This document shows, piece after piece, positions 20,285 through 28,963 of a stretch of 64,000 bases of DNA. The notes under the pieces were generated by a model. The model worked only from the letters and a program-made list of their open reading frames with translations, had not been told where the DNA came from and ran no database searches. Position numbers and translations under genes: made by a program. Source of the DNA: Malonomonas rubra DSM 5091 (GTDB taxonomy: Bacteria > Desulfobacterota > Desulfuromonadia > Desulfuromonadales > Geopsychrobacteraceae); the NCBI RefSeq assembly GCF_900142125.1, contig NZ_FQZT01000009.1, positions 62,001-126,000 on the forward strand, given 5' to 3'. Within the stretch, counting starts at the first letter, position 1; each line of letters starts with the position of its first letter.

Positions 20285-20941
20285 ATGGCTGAAAAGAAAA
20301 TGATCTACCTGCAACCGACACCTGTTCGTATCTGGCACTGGCTGAACGCCCTCGGAATCGTGACTCTCTGTGTTACCGGAGCCCAGATCCGTTTCCCCGA
20401 ATACGTGCCTTTGTTCGGTAACTACAAAAACGCTATCCTGCTGCACAACACAGCTGGTTTCGTGGTCGCAATCTCTTTCTCGATCTGGTTCTTCTACTAT
20501 GCTTTTGTTGCTCGCAGCATGGGTAAGATTTATGTCCCGACCAAAGACGATCTGCAGTCCGGGATCCTGCGCCAGGCCAAGTTCTATTTCCTGACCTACT
20601 TCCTTGGCTGGGAAAACCCGCACCATCCGAGCCCGGAAGACAAGTTCAATCCGCTGCAGAAGTCAGCTTATCTGGCCATCATGTTTGTGCTGGTGCCGCT
20701 GGTCAGCCTGTCCGGTATTCTGCTGACCAACGTTGACCCACTGCGCGGCCTGATCATCATGGTCGGCGGACTGAAGATCTTGATGGGGCTGCATTTCCTG
20801 TTGGCCTGTTCGCTCTGCGCGTTTCTCTTCACCCACATCTACCTGGCAACCTTGGGCCACACCCCGTTTGCCCACTTTAAGCCGATGTGGACCGGTTGGG
20901 AAGAAGAGCTGGAAGAGCATCATTCACCGGCAGCACACTGA
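20285..20941 (+). CDS. cbcB: HydB-type dihaem cytochrome b, quinone-linked (CbcB-like)
   Basis: A 218-residue integral membrane protein with about four helices and histidines in the positions expected for two b haems (PVRIWHWLNALG, LLHNTAGF, and GLHFLLACSLCAFLFTH). This is the Ni/Fe-hydrogenase cytochrome b family, and it is related to the hydrogenase subunit at 28310 in this window. Placed directly after the heptaheme cytochrome, it would take electrons from menaquinol and pass them to the periplasmic haems. The split arrangement corresponds to CbcB plus CbcA, or to the fused CbcL. Confidence 0.9.
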   Translation: MAEKKMIYLQPTPVRIWHWLNALGIVTLCVTGAQIRFPEYVPLFGNYKNAILLHNTAGFVVAISFSIWFFYYAFVARSMGKIYVPTKDDLQSGILRQAKFYFLTYFLGWENPHHPSPEDKFNPLQKSAYLAIMFVLVPLVSLSGILLTNVDPLRGLIIMVGGLKILMGLHFLLACSLCAFLFTHIYLATLGHTPFAHFKPMWTGWEEELEEHHSPAAH

Positions 20942-21005
20942 GAAGTAGCGGAACTAAGGGAAGTCGGATTATCAGAAGACCTCGCAAATGAAAACGGAGG
21001 TAAGC

Positions 21006-21479
21006 ATGATCAGACAGAATCAGCAGAATGCGATGACAGCTCGGCAGAAGAGCTTGGATATTCAGGCCGTTTCACGTCGCAGTCTCACGGAAGCTTTGCT
21101 GTTTATCCTGGTCAGCATTGAGGCTTTCGAGCTGAGAAGTTTCGATCTGCTCGCCTCCGTTTCCGCTCCGGTTCGAGATCTTCTTGGCTATCCGCCACCG
21201 GCTTATCTCGTCAGTATCGCTTTAGCAGTCTACTGCTTTTCGGCCCTGACTATCGCATTGACCCAGCTGGCCAACAATGCCGAGCCGACACCCCATTGGT
21301 CGCACCTCGGCTACCGGTCGATGTTCTATGTGTTCTACGGCGTTTCCGGGTCGCTGGCGAACAACTTTATGGCAGTCTTTTTCATCGGCCTTTTCCTCTA
21401 TGCCGTTGAGCAGGCACATGTCTGGATATATGCACAGCATCTGGAACATAAAGAGGAAGAGCTCCTGGGACAACGCTAG
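21006..21479 (+). CDS. Membrane protein of unknown function, last gene of the cytochrome operon
   Basis: A 157-residue protein with three to four predicted membrane helices (about 30-50, 68-92, 106-140) and a charged C-terminus. The start ATG 21006 has the ribosome site GGAGG five bases upstream; an in-frame ATG at 20988 has none. The family is not recognised. Being the last gene before a strong terminator, and in the same direction with a 64-bp gap, it is probably part of the cytochrome operon. Confidence 0.75.
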   Translation: MIRQNQQNAMTARQKSLDIQAVSRRSLTEALLFILVSIEAFELRSFDLLASVSAPVRDLLGYPPPAYLVSIALAVYCFSALTIALTQLANNAEPTPHWSHLGYRSMFYVFYGVSGSLANNFMAVFFIGLFLYAVEQAHVWIYAQHLEHKEEELLGQR

Positions 21480-21501
21480 TTCGGGGTTGAATATGCAGTA
21501 G

Positions 21502-21543
21502 AAAAAAGGGCCTGCCCTTGGGAGAGGGGGCAGGCCCTTTTTT
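21502..21543. terminator. Bidirectional rho-independent terminator
   Basis: A perfect 16-bp stem (AAAAAAGGGCCTGCCC with its complement) and a 10-nt loop, with T runs on both strands. It separates the cytochrome operon (plus) from the convergent TIM-barrel gene (minus), whose stop codon starts 3 nt further on. Confidence 0.93.
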
Positions 21544-21545
21544 GT

Positions 21546-22322
21546 TCAGATGCTCGTGGTATAGGTGGGAAGTTGCTGCAGAGAAATTTCCAGGTCGCCA
21601 AGACTGTGGGCTTCAAGGGTCATGGTCGGGTTGAGTTTGTGCTTTGCAAGCAGAGAGAATAACGCGGAAAAATCGATATTTCCCGCTCCGACCGGCAAAT
21701 GCTGGTCGCTTTCACCGAAGTTGTCATGCAGGTGTAGATGTTTCACGTGGCGACCGAGCCTGTCGAACCAATCCTCCAGAGCCTCATCACAGAAGATATT
21801 CCAATGGCCGACATCGAAACAGTGCCCGAAAGTGTCTGATCCCAGACTGGCGAAGAGTTGCTGATAAACGGCAGAGGTGCTTTCGTAAATATTTTCCATC
21901 GTGATGATGGTGCCGATTTCGCGCGCCTGCTCAATATATTCAGGCCAGAAAGCAAGGGCATGTTCGAGCCAGCTTTGTTGTACCTTTTCTTTTGATTGAT
22001 AGGGGATGCCGGGGTGAAAGACGATACAGCGGGCTTGAATCACTTTTGCCAGTTGCAGCGATTGCTGTACCAGGCTGTGAGCGGTTTTTTGCAGCCGTTT
22101 TTTGCTGCTGCCTGGGTTGAAGCCACTGAATGGCGCATGCAGAGTGGTGTTCAGCTGTTTTTCCCGCAGCTGGGCAGAAGCTTCTTTTATCTCGCCGAAA
22201 TCGAGCTGTTCGATGCTCACTTCCTGGCAGGCGACTTCGGGCTGCAGGTTGCGATTGAGCAGAAAATTCAGCCGACTGCTGAGCAAATGAGCCGGGGTAT
22301 GAACAAACAGCTTTTCAGACAT
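21546..22322 (-). CDS. Xylose-isomerase-like TIM-barrel protein (sugar phosphate isomerase/epimerase family)
   Basis: 258 residues of the AP-endonuclease-2/xylose isomerase TIM-barrel superfamily. Typical strand ends carrying metal ligands are visible: LHAPFSGFNPGS, CIVFHPGIP, ITMENIY, HCFDVGHWNIF, KHLHLHDNFGESDQHLPVG and MTLEAHSLGD. These give the Glu/His/Asp set for a divalent metal site. The substrate is unknown. It ends against the terminator at 21502 and lies 3 nt downstream of the potassium-channel gene, so the two are co-transcribed. Confidence 0.88.
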   Translation of the reverse strand: MSEKLFVHTPAHLLSSRLNFLLNRNLQPEVACQEVSIEQLDFGEIKEASAQLREKQLNTTLHAPFSGFNPGSSKKRLQKTAHSLVQQSLQLAKVIQARCIVFHPGIPYQSKEKVQQSWLEHALAFWPEYIEQAREIGTIITMENIYESTSAVYQQLFASLGSDTFGHCFDVGHWNIFCDEALEDWFDRLGRHVKHLHLHDNFGESDQHLPVGAGNIDFSALFSLLAKHKLNPTMTLEAHSLGDLEISLQQLPTYTTSI

Positions 22323-22325
22323 TTT

Positions 22326-23324
22326 TTATCCGTTCAATGCGATCTTTTCCAGTTTTTTGATATCGGGAGATTTTCCCAGCGCAATCAGAATATCATCTGC
22401 ATCAATGGTGACACCAGGATCAGGGTTGAACATCATCTGCTGATTTTTCTTGATGCCGACGATGATCAGTCCCAGGTTTTTTCGGATTCCGGAATCAATC
22501 AGATTTTTTCCGACCAGTCGGGAAGCGGCATTCACCTGAATTTCTTCCATTTGTAGCTCAATGTTGTTGGCTCCGATGGCGATTTCAATGAAATCGACGA
22601 CCGAGGGCCGCAGAATTGCCTGAGCGATCCGTGATGCGCCTATTTTGTAGGGAGAAATGACTTTGTTGGCACCAGCGCGCATCAATTTCACCTGGGCACT
22701 GTCCTCGCTGGCGCGGGCAAGGATAAACAGGTCCGGGTTGATGCCGCGTGCGGTCAAAGTGATAAAAACATTGGCTGAGTCGGAGGTGACGACGGTGATG
22801 AGCCCCTTGGCTTCGCGAATCCCGGCCTTCTCCAGCACATCATCATTGGTTGCGTCGCCCTGAACGAACAGTATGCCGGCCTCTTCCAGCTGTTGGCAGC
22901 GCTCAGGCTCCTGCTCGACAACGATGAAGGGGAGCGGCTTGGCGGAGAACTCCTGACAGACCATGCGACCGATTCGCCCGTACCCGCAAATGATGTAATG
23001 ATCTTTCAGGTTACTAATCTGCTTCTGCAATTTTTTCCTCCCCAATACCCGGCGCAACTGGCCTTCAACCATAAACTGAAACATTGAGCCGATGGTGTAG
23101 GCAAGGGTGCCTGTGCCCGTTACGATCAGGACGATAGTAAAAACTTTGCCCTCGTAAGACAGGTCGTACACCTCTTTGTAGCCGACCGTTGCCAAGGTGA
23201 TGACCGTCATATAAAGGGCTTCAAAGGTTGCCCAGTCTTCGATGATGACATAACCGGCTGTGCCGCCGCCGATCAGGATGAACAGGGTCAGCAGGGAGAG
23301 CAGGACTTTACGCAAGGGATCCAT
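22326..23324 (-). CDS. Potassium channel protein with RCK (TrkA-N/TrkA-C) domains
   Basis: 332 residues: a first membrane helix (about 8-28), a pore loop with the selectivity filter TLATVGYKEV (TVGY with Lys where Gly is usual), a second helix (about 62-85), then a cytoplasmic TrkA-N Rossmann domain (IICGYGRIGRMVCQEF near 113) and a TrkA-C domain. This is the MthK/Kch type of two-helix channel gated by NAD(H) or a small ligand. The Lys after TVGY is a visible change from the canonical TVGYGD/E. Confidence 0.92.
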   Translation of the reverse strand: MDPLRKVLLSLLTLFILIGGGTAGYVIIEDWATFEALYMTVITLATVGYKEVYDLSYEGKVFTIVLIVTGTGTLAYTIGSMFQFMVEGQLRRVLGRKKLQKQISNLKDHYIICGYGRIGRMVCQEFSAKPLPFIVVEQEPERCQQLEEAGILFVQGDATNDDVLEKAGIREAKGLITVVTSDSANVFITLTARGINPDLFILARASEDSAQVKLMRAGANKVISPYKIGASRIAQAILRPSVVDFIEIAIGANNIELQMEEIQVNAASRLVGKNLIDSGIRKNLGLIIVGIKKNQQMMFNPDPGVTIDADDILIALGKSPDIKKLEKIALNG

Positions 23325-23426
23325 CGGAGCTCCAGTGAAAAAGACGTTTTATGATAGCTATCCGGGGCGGAAAAAACAAGGAAGAGCTGGGCAAAAGCCG
23401 CGTATACAGGGGGGCTCAGAAAATGA

Positions 23427-23454
23427 TTGACTTATACTGTATACTGTATACAAT
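23427..23454 (+). promoter_or_regulatory. Promoter and predicted operator of the GntR gene
   Basis: TTGACT (23427-23432) and TACAAT (23449-23454) are 16 nt apart and form a good sigma-70 promoter. The spacer holds the dyad GTATAC-T-GTATAC (23439-23451), overlapping the -10. A third GTATAC half-site lies at 23402. The position suits autorepression by the GntR protein encoded at 23485. The 15 bases 23439-23453 recur, inverted, at 6419-6433. Confidence 0.65.
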
Positions 23455-23484
23455 TTACAAAATTTACGATGGGGAGAAGCAGCT

Positions 23485-24195
23485 GTGAAGAGCAAACCGA
23501 TTGAAAGACACCAGACGCTGCGGGAAAAAATCCTCGAAACGATCCGCGAGGCAATCCTTAAAGGGAATTTGAAACCTGGGGAAAAAGTTGCCGAACCGGA
23601 ACTGGCGGAACGTTTCGGGATCAGCCGAACACCAATCAGGGAAGCCTTTCGACAACTGGAATCGGAAGGGTACCTGACCGTTATCCCGCGAAAGGGGGCC
23701 GTGGTTGCCGCACTATCTGAGCAGGATGTGCAGGAGTACTACGCCATCAAGAGCATCCTGGAAGGGTATGCTGCCGAGCTTGCGGCTGACAAGCTTTCGG
23801 AAAAAGAGCTGGAGAAGCTTGAAGGGATCAACGACAAGCTGAAACAGCTGGCTGAAGAGGGGGATGTCAAATCCTTCTATCGGGTGCACAACGAGTTTCA
23901 TGACCTGTTTCTGAAAGCCTCCGGCAACAACAAGCTGGTTGAGCTGATTCAGCAACTTGGCATGAAGTTCAATCGCCTGCGGATGGCCTCACTTTCGGTT
24001 GAGGGGCGCATGCACATTTCGGTGGCGGAACATGACAAGCTTCTTGAGGCTTTCCGTCGTCACGATGGCGAAACCGCCGAGAGCCTGGTAAAAAAAACTG
24101 CAGCGATTGGCGGGAAGGTGTTACTCGAGAGCTTGAACCAAGCGGAAGGAGGTCAGGGTAAGAAATCTATTCTTGAACAACGTATCGACGTTTAA
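23485..24195 (+). CDS. GntR-family transcriptional regulator, FCD (FadR) subfamily
   Basis: 236 residues: an N-terminal winged helix (LREKILETIREAILKG, then ELAERFGISRTPIREAFRQL) and an all-helical C-terminal FCD ligand domain from about residue 80 with the metal-binding histidines seen in HNEFHDLF, HISVAEHDKL and near the end. Such regulators respond to organic acids or sugar acids. GTG at 23485 is preceded by GGGGAGA. The operator in its promoter also occurs before the atp operon. The effector is unknown; lactate or a related acid is possible given genes elsewhere in the window. Confidence 0.93.
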   Translation: MKSKPIERHQTLREKILETIREAILKGNLKPGEKVAEPELAERFGISRTPIREAFRQLESEGYLTVIPRKGAVVAALSEQDVQEYYAIKSILEGYAAELAADKLSEKELEKLEGINDKLKQLAEEGDVKSFYRVHNEFHDLFLKASGNNKLVELIQQLGMKFNRLRMASLSVEGRMHISVAEHDKLLEAFRRHDGETAESLVKKTAAIGGKVLLESLNQAEGGQGKKSILEQRIDV

Positions 24196-24235
24196 TTTGG
24201 ATTTAAAAATTCGCGACCTCGTCGCTTGAATATAT

Positions 24236-24278
24236 AACACTGAGGGCCCCGGTTGATGATCGGGGCCCTCAGTGTTTT
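24236..24278. terminator. Bidirectional rho-independent terminator
   Basis: A perfect 16-bp G/C-rich stem (AACACTGAGGGCCCCG and its complement) with a nine-base loop and a T run. It serves the GntR gene; the stop codon of the convergent epimerase gene touches its right edge. Confidence 0.92.
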
Positions 24279-25165
24279 CAAGTCAAATATTGAGAAATTC
24301 CTTCTTTAAAATCAGTTAGTTCCAGCTGTAGATCTTTCTGCCATTCTGCCGGGTCACAGATATTCTCTTCCAGCAGCATTTGCAGTTGGTCGCTGGTCAT
24401 CGGAAATTGTGGTAACGACTGCATAACCGATACGACAGGTTTCATCAAAAGCAGCGGTTGATGGATTTTGCAGACCGATTTTTTTCCTAATGTCGCTCCT
24501 ATCAAGTCGAGAATCTGATTGTAGCTGTAAGCTTCCGGGCCTCCACAGTGGTAAGTTTTGCCAGATGTCTCTGGTGTATCGAGGGCGTTGACGAACCCCG
24601 CTGCAACATCCGTCACGGCGACTGGTTGCAGCCGATATTTGCCATCTCCCATCACCGGCACGACCGGCAGTTTGCGGATCAGCCCGGCCAGCATATTCAC
24701 AAACATGTCATCCTTGCCAAAAATCAGTGACGGCCGGAAAATTGTCCAGTCAAGCCCGCTTTCGCGCACGAGTTGCTCTGCGGCCCACTTGGTTTTGTGG
24801 TAACCCGTTATGGCGTCGGAACGAGTGCCGTTGGCACTCATCTGCAGGAAACGAGACACTCCCTGCACTTTGGCTGCGTGTAACAAGTTTCTGGTTGTTT
24901 CAGTGTGCAAGCGCTCAAAGGTGATGTTGCGACCGGGAAACTCACGGATGATGCCGACCAGATTTATAACGACATCGCAGCCTTGCAATGCTGCCTGCAG
25001 GCTTTCTGCTAGTGTTGTGTCGCCTTGAATGATCTCGACATCTGGATTTTCTGCAGTCTGCTTTTGACTATGGCAGAGGAGTCGAACCTGATGACCTTTC
25101 TGCAGCAATTGCCGTTGCACTTCCTGACCAACAAAACCTGTCCCGCCAGTAAGAAAAACTTTCAT
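24278..25165 (-). CDS. NAD(P)-dependent epimerase/dehydratase-like SDR (complex I NDUFA9-like)
   Basis: 295 residues with an N-terminal Rossmann nucleotide site (VFLTGGTGFVGQEVQRQLL), the ADVVINLVG-type second motif (CDVVINLVGIIRE), and the short-chain-dehydrogenase segment GYHKTKWAAEQLVRESGLDW with the YxxxK pair visible as YHKTK. This is the atypical SDR group related to the NDUFA9/39-kDa subunit of complex I and NmrA-like proteins; many are quinone- or lipid-related. No function is more specific than that. Confidence 0.87.
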   Translation of the reverse strand: MKVFLTGGTGFVGQEVQRQLLQKGHQVRLLCHSQKQTAENPDVEIIQGDTTLAESLQAALQGCDVVINLVGIIREFPGRNITFERLHTETTRNLLHAAKVQGVSRFLQMSANGTRSDAITGYHKTKWAAEQLVRESGLDWTIFRPSLIFGKDDMFVNMLAGLIRKLPVVPVMGDGKYRLQPVAVTDVAAGFVNALDTPETSGKTYHCGGPEAYSYNQILDLIGATLGKKSVCKIHQPLLLMKPVVSVMQSLPQFPMTSDQLQMLLEENICDPAEWQKDLQLELTDFKEGISQYLT

Positions 25166-25452
25166 AGAGCGCTCCTTGAAAACCCGGAAAACAAAAGTAT
25201 AATTGGTTGTTAGTAAAACACTGTTCTTTGAATTGTTGCCTTTAAAATGTTCTTTTCTATGCTTTATAAATTAGTTGTTCATATATGCCTATAGATAAAT
25301 TTTTAAGTTTTCGTGATGGGTTTATTTTTATGGTCCCATAACGTTGTTATTGTCTTGTGTGTCTTTTCCAGCAGCGACCTGTATGCCTCTAGTGTATCAA
25401 TTTGTATCGCCGCTCGACAGGGGTCGGGAAAATTTAGAGAGGAGGATGACGG
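25166..25452. other. Divergent intergenic region, epimerase / hydrogenase
   Basis: 287 bp, A/T-rich, without a gene. A weak plus-strand promoter TTGCCT (25236) and TATGCT (25258), 16 nt apart, could serve the hydrogenase operon. A strong ribosome site (GAGAGGAGGATGACGG) lies before the hydrogenase start at 25453. No sigma-54 element, riboswitch or convincing terminator was seen. Confidence 0.35.
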
Positions 25453-26577
25453 ATGCACGATCAGGAAAAAGTTTCTCAAACTGGTGCTGTCTCTGAAGAA
25501 ATCCTGAAAAAATGGGAATTGCGCGGTGTCAGCCGACGCAGTTTTCTCAAGTTTTGCTCCTTGATGACAGCAACCCTGGCGCTGCCAGCAGGCTTGATGG
25601 GGCAGGTTGCCGAAGCGCTTGAGGCTGACAATCGGCCACCGGTGATTTGGATGGAATTTCAAGGGTGCACCGGTGATTCCGAGGCTTTCCTGCGAGCCAA
25701 CCAGCCGACAGCGGCCGAGGTGATCCTCGATTACCTGTCGATCGATTACCACGAAACCATCATGGCGGCCGCCGGTCATCAGGCTGAAGAAGCCAAGCAC
25801 CAAACCTTTGAAAAATATAAAGGCAAGTATATCGCCGTGGTCGAGGGTTCAATCCCAATGGCGGATAACGGTGTCTATTGCACCATCGCCGGTGATTCGG
25901 CGCTGAACATCGTGCGTAAAATCTGCAGTAACGCCGCGGCGACCATCGCCGTCGGTTCCTGCTCTTCCTATGGCGGTATTCCTGCCGCCAACCCGAACCC
26001 GACTGGTGCCGCTTCTGTCGCTGAAGCGGTTCCCGGGGTAAAGGTGGTCAATATGCCGGGCTGCCCAGTGAATGCGGATAACCTGACAGCTGTCATCGTT
26101 CATTACCTGACCTTCGGCAAATTGCCGGCAACAGATCGCTTCGGTCGGCCCAAGTTTGCTTACGGCAAACGGATTCACGATAACTGCGAGCGCCGCGGTC
26201 ATTTCGATGCAGGCCAGTATGCCGAGAGCTTCGGTGATGCCGGGCACCGACAGGGGTGGTGCCTGTACAAGCTGGGTTGCAAAGGGCCGGAGACCTTCCA
26301 CAACTGTCCGACGGTACGCTACAACGAGGGCACCAGTTGGCCGGTTCAGGCTGGTCATGGCTGTATCGGTTGCAGTGAGCCCTATTTCTGGGACAGCATG
26401 ACTCCTTTCTACAAAAGGCTGCCAGAGGTGCCCGGTTTCGGTATCGAGTCCTCCGTCGATAAGATCGGACTGGCCCTTGCTGCTGCGACCGCCGGGGCTT
26501 TTGCCGCCCACGGCGTCGCCAGTTCGCTCCGCAAAGGCGATAAACTCGAGGCCGATCAAGTGGTGAAGGAGGATTAG
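25453..26577 (+). CDS. hyaA: [NiFe]-hydrogenase small subunit, Tat-exported
   Basis: 374 residues carrying the iron-sulfur relay of a periplasm-facing uptake hydrogenase. The twin-arginine leader SRRSFLKFCS (about residues 27-36) exports the folded dimer. The proximal-cluster motif FQGCTGDSE and GSCSSYGG, plus GCPVNADN, and the later Cys/His-rich segments for the medial and distal clusters are visible. A C-terminal membrane helix (about 337-355) anchors it. The large subunit starts 4 nt after its stop codon behind GAAGGAGGA. This is a group 1 enzyme by these features. Confidence 0.95.
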   Translation: MHDQEKVSQTGAVSEEILKKWELRGVSRRSFLKFCSLMTATLALPAGLMGQVAEALEADNRPPVIWMEFQGCTGDSEAFLRANQPTAAEVILDYLSIDYHETIMAAAGHQAEEAKHQTFEKYKGKYIAVVEGSIPMADNGVYCTIAGDSALNIVRKICSNAAATIAVGSCSSYGGIPAANPNPTGAASVAEAVPGVKVVNMPGCPVNADNLTAVIVHYLTFGKLPATDRFGRPKFAYGKRIHDNCERRGHFDAGQYAESFGDAGHRQGWCLYKLGCKGPETFHNCPTVRYNEGTSWPVQAGHGCIGCSEPYFWDSMTPFYKRLPEVPGFGIESSVDKIGLALAAATAGAFAAHGVASSLRKGDKLEADQVVKED

Positions 26578-26580
26578 GTT

Positions 26581-28293
26581 ATGGCGAAAAAAATCGTTGT
26601 CGATCCGATCACACGCATTGAAGGTCACCTGCGGATAGAGGCACAGATCGAAGGGGGCAAGATCCAGAATGCCTGGAGTTCTTCAACGGCCTTTCGCGGT
26701 ATAGAAACCATCCTCAAAGGACGAGACCCGCGTGACGCTCATCACTTCGTCCAGCGTTTCTGCGGGGTTTGCACCACGGTTCACTCTATGGCCAGTATTC
26801 GTGCGGTGGAAGATGCCCTGGGGATCCAGGTCCCGGATAACGCCCGGCTGATCCGCAACCTGATCATGGCGATCCAGAACGTGCAGGATCATGTGATCCA
26901 TTTCTACCACCTGCACGCCCTCGACTGGGTCGATGTGGTCAGCGCTCTGTCGGCCGACCCGAAGAAGACAGCCTCGCTGGCACAATCGATCTCCGATTGG
27001 CCGATGGCCAGCGTCAAATACTTTCAGGGTGTCCAGGAACGGGTCAAGGCCTTCGTCGGCACCGGTCGCCTTGGCCCCTTCGCCAATGCCTATTGGGGGC
27101 ACAGCGCTTACAAGCTTCCGCCGGAAGCGAACTTGATGGCGGTTGCGCACTACCTGCAAGCGCTCGAATGGCAGAAAGATATCATCAAAATTCACGCTAT
27201 TCTCGGCTCGAAGAATCCGCACCCGCAGACCTTCCTCGTCGGTGGCATGTCAATTCCGGTCGATCCCAACAGCCAGAATGCCATCAATGCAGATAAGCTG
27301 GCGCTGATCAGTAAACTGCTGAAAAAATCCCGTACTTTTGTTGAACAGGTTTATATCCCTGACCTGCTTGCCGTCGCTTCTTTTTACAAAGACTGGGCCG
27401 GGATCGGTGAAGGTGTCGGAAACTATCTCAGCTACGGTGATTTCCCGATGGATAACAGCGGTGGAGTCGACAGCCTCTACTTCCCGCGTGGCATCATCAT
27501 GGGTAAGGATCTGGCCAATGTGATGGCGCTGGATGAGAGCATGATCACTGAGTACGTGACTCACAGCTGGTACAGCTACAGCGATGGCGATGACAAGGGT
27601 AAGCATCCTTACGACGGCGAGACCAACCACAACTACACTGGGCCGCAACCGCCCTACGATTTCCTCGATACCGACAACAAGTACAGCTGGGTCAAGGCGC
27701 CGCGCTACATGGATCACCCGATGGAGGTTGGTCCGCTGGCGCGGGTGCTGGTGGCTTACGCAGCCGGCAACGCCGACGCCAAGGGGGCGGTCGATTCCGT
27801 TCTCGAACAGCTGGGAGTTGGCCCGGCAGCGCTCTTCTCAACCCTCGGCCGAACGGCGGCACGTGGTGTCGATTGCTTGATGCTGGCGCAGAAGGCTGAG
27901 CACTGGTTGAATCAGCTGGCCGATAACATGGGACGTGGCGTACTTGATGTGCATAACGGTGAAAAGTGGGATCCGGCGACCTGGCCGAAAGAGGCACAGG
28001 GCTTCGGTTATCACGAAGCTCCGCGCGGTGGTTTGGGCCACTGGATCCGCATCGAAAACGGGGCGATCAAAAACTACCAGGCGGTGGTTCCCTCAACCTG
28101 GAACGCTGGGCCACGCGATCCGAGCGGGAACCTTGGGCCTTACGAATCGGCCTTGATCGGTACGCCGATCGCCGATGAGAAGCAGCCGCTGGAGATTCTG
28201 CGTACAATCCACTCCTTCGACCCCTGCCTGGCCTGTGCGGTGCATCTGCTCGACGGCCACGGCAACGAAATCATCAGGGTGCGGGCTCTTTAG
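26581..28293 (+). CDS. hyaB: [NiFe]-hydrogenase large (catalytic) subunit
   Basis: 570 residues with both nickel-binding motifs: RFCGVCTTVHS near the N-terminus (residues 59-69) and DPCLACAVH near the C-terminus. The sequence continues 15 residues past that His; this tail is what the maturation protease removes after nickel insertion. The start RIEGHLRIEAQ is the family's first signature. With the small subunit, cytochrome b and protease following in order it forms a four-gene hydrogen-uptake operon feeding electrons to quinone. Confidence 0.97.
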   Translation: MAKKIVVDPITRIEGHLRIEAQIEGGKIQNAWSSSTAFRGIETILKGRDPRDAHHFVQRFCGVCTTVHSMASIRAVEDALGIQVPDNARLIRNLIMAIQNVQDHVIHFYHLHALDWVDVVSALSADPKKTASLAQSISDWPMASVKYFQGVQERVKAFVGTGRLGPFANAYWGHSAYKLPPEANLMAVAHYLQALEWQKDIIKIHAILGSKNPHPQTFLVGGMSIPVDPNSQNAINADKLALISKLLKKSRTFVEQVYIPDLLAVASFYKDWAGIGEGVGNYLSYGDFPMDNSGGVDSLYFPRGIIMGKDLANVMALDESMITEYVTHSWYSYSDGDDKGKHPYDGETNHNYTGPQPPYDFLDTDNKYSWVKAPRYMDHPMEVGPLARVLVAYAAGNADAKGAVDSVLEQLGVGPAALFSTLGRTAARGVDCLMLAQKAEHWLNQLADNMGRGVLDVHNGEKWDPATWPKEAQGFGYHEAPRGGLGHWIRIENGAIKNYQAVVPSTWNAGPRDPSGNLGPYESALIGTPIADEKQPLEILRTIHSFDPCLACAVHLLDGHGNEIIRVRAL

Positions 28294-28309
28294 CAGAGGA
28301 GGCGAAGCC

Positions 28310-28963
28310 ATGTTACAGATACGTTACGTCTGGGAACTGCCGGTTCGCATCACCCACTGGGTTAATGCTCTCTGCGTGCTGGTACTATCGGTCACCGGCT
28401 ATTATATCGGCAATCCGTTTTACACCGCGGGCAGCTCGGCAGAATACATTATGGGCTGGAACCGTTTTATCCACTTCCTTTTCGGCTATATTCTGCTGGT
28501 GTCGATGATGGCGCGTGCCTACTGGTTTCTCGTCGGCAATCAGCATTCGTCCTGGCGGATGTTTTTTCCCTGGGCGACGTCGGAAGGGCGCAAGAATGCG
28601 CTGACGTTTTTCCGCTACTACACCTTCACCGGGCCGAAGCTGCCCTATGAGGTTGGCCATAATCCACTCGCCTGTATGGCTTATGCCTCTGTTTTTACCC
28701 TGTTTGCCGTTCAGATCGTCAGCGGCTTTACCCTTTATGGTCAGTTTCAGCCGGACAGTTTCTGGTTTGCGATCTTTGGTTGGCTGCCACCGCTGATCGA
28801 TCTGCAGACCTTGCGTCTGGCTCATCATGTCGTGATGTGGCTGTTGATCGGTTTCTTCATCAACCACCTCTACAGTGCCTGGCTGATGGACGTCAAAGAG
28901 ATGAACGGTGTCATGAGCAGTATTTTCAGTGGCTACAAGTTTGTCGAAAAGGACGATCTCTGA
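28310..28963 (+). CDS. hyaC: Ni/Fe-hydrogenase b-type cytochrome subunit
   Basis: 217 residues with four membrane helices and haem-ligand histidines (PVRITHWVNALC, RFIHFLFGY, LAHHVVMW, FINHLYSAW). It links the hydrogenase dimer to the quinone pool. ATG 28310 has GGAGGCGAAG before it. It belongs to the same family as the cytochrome b at 20285, although that one sits with a multiheme cytochrome. Its TGA stop overlaps the ATG of the protease gene by one base. Confidence 0.94.
   Translation: MLQIRYVWELPVRITHWVNALCVLVLSVTGYYIGNPFYTAGSSAEYIMGWNRFIHFLFGYILLVSMMARAYWFLVGNQHSSWRMFFPWATSEGRKNALTFFRYYTFTGPKLPYEVGHNPLACMAYASVFTLFAVQIVSGFTLYGQFQPDSFWFAIFGWLPPLIDLQTLRLAHHVVMWLLIGFFINHLYSAWLMDVKEMNGVMSSIFSGYKFVEKDDL

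Noticed and set aside
21739-21754. Second parS-like site (TGTTTCACGTGG...)
   Set aside because: Only the left half and centre match; the right half breaks after CACGTG, and it lies inside the coding sequence of the TIM-barrel gene.
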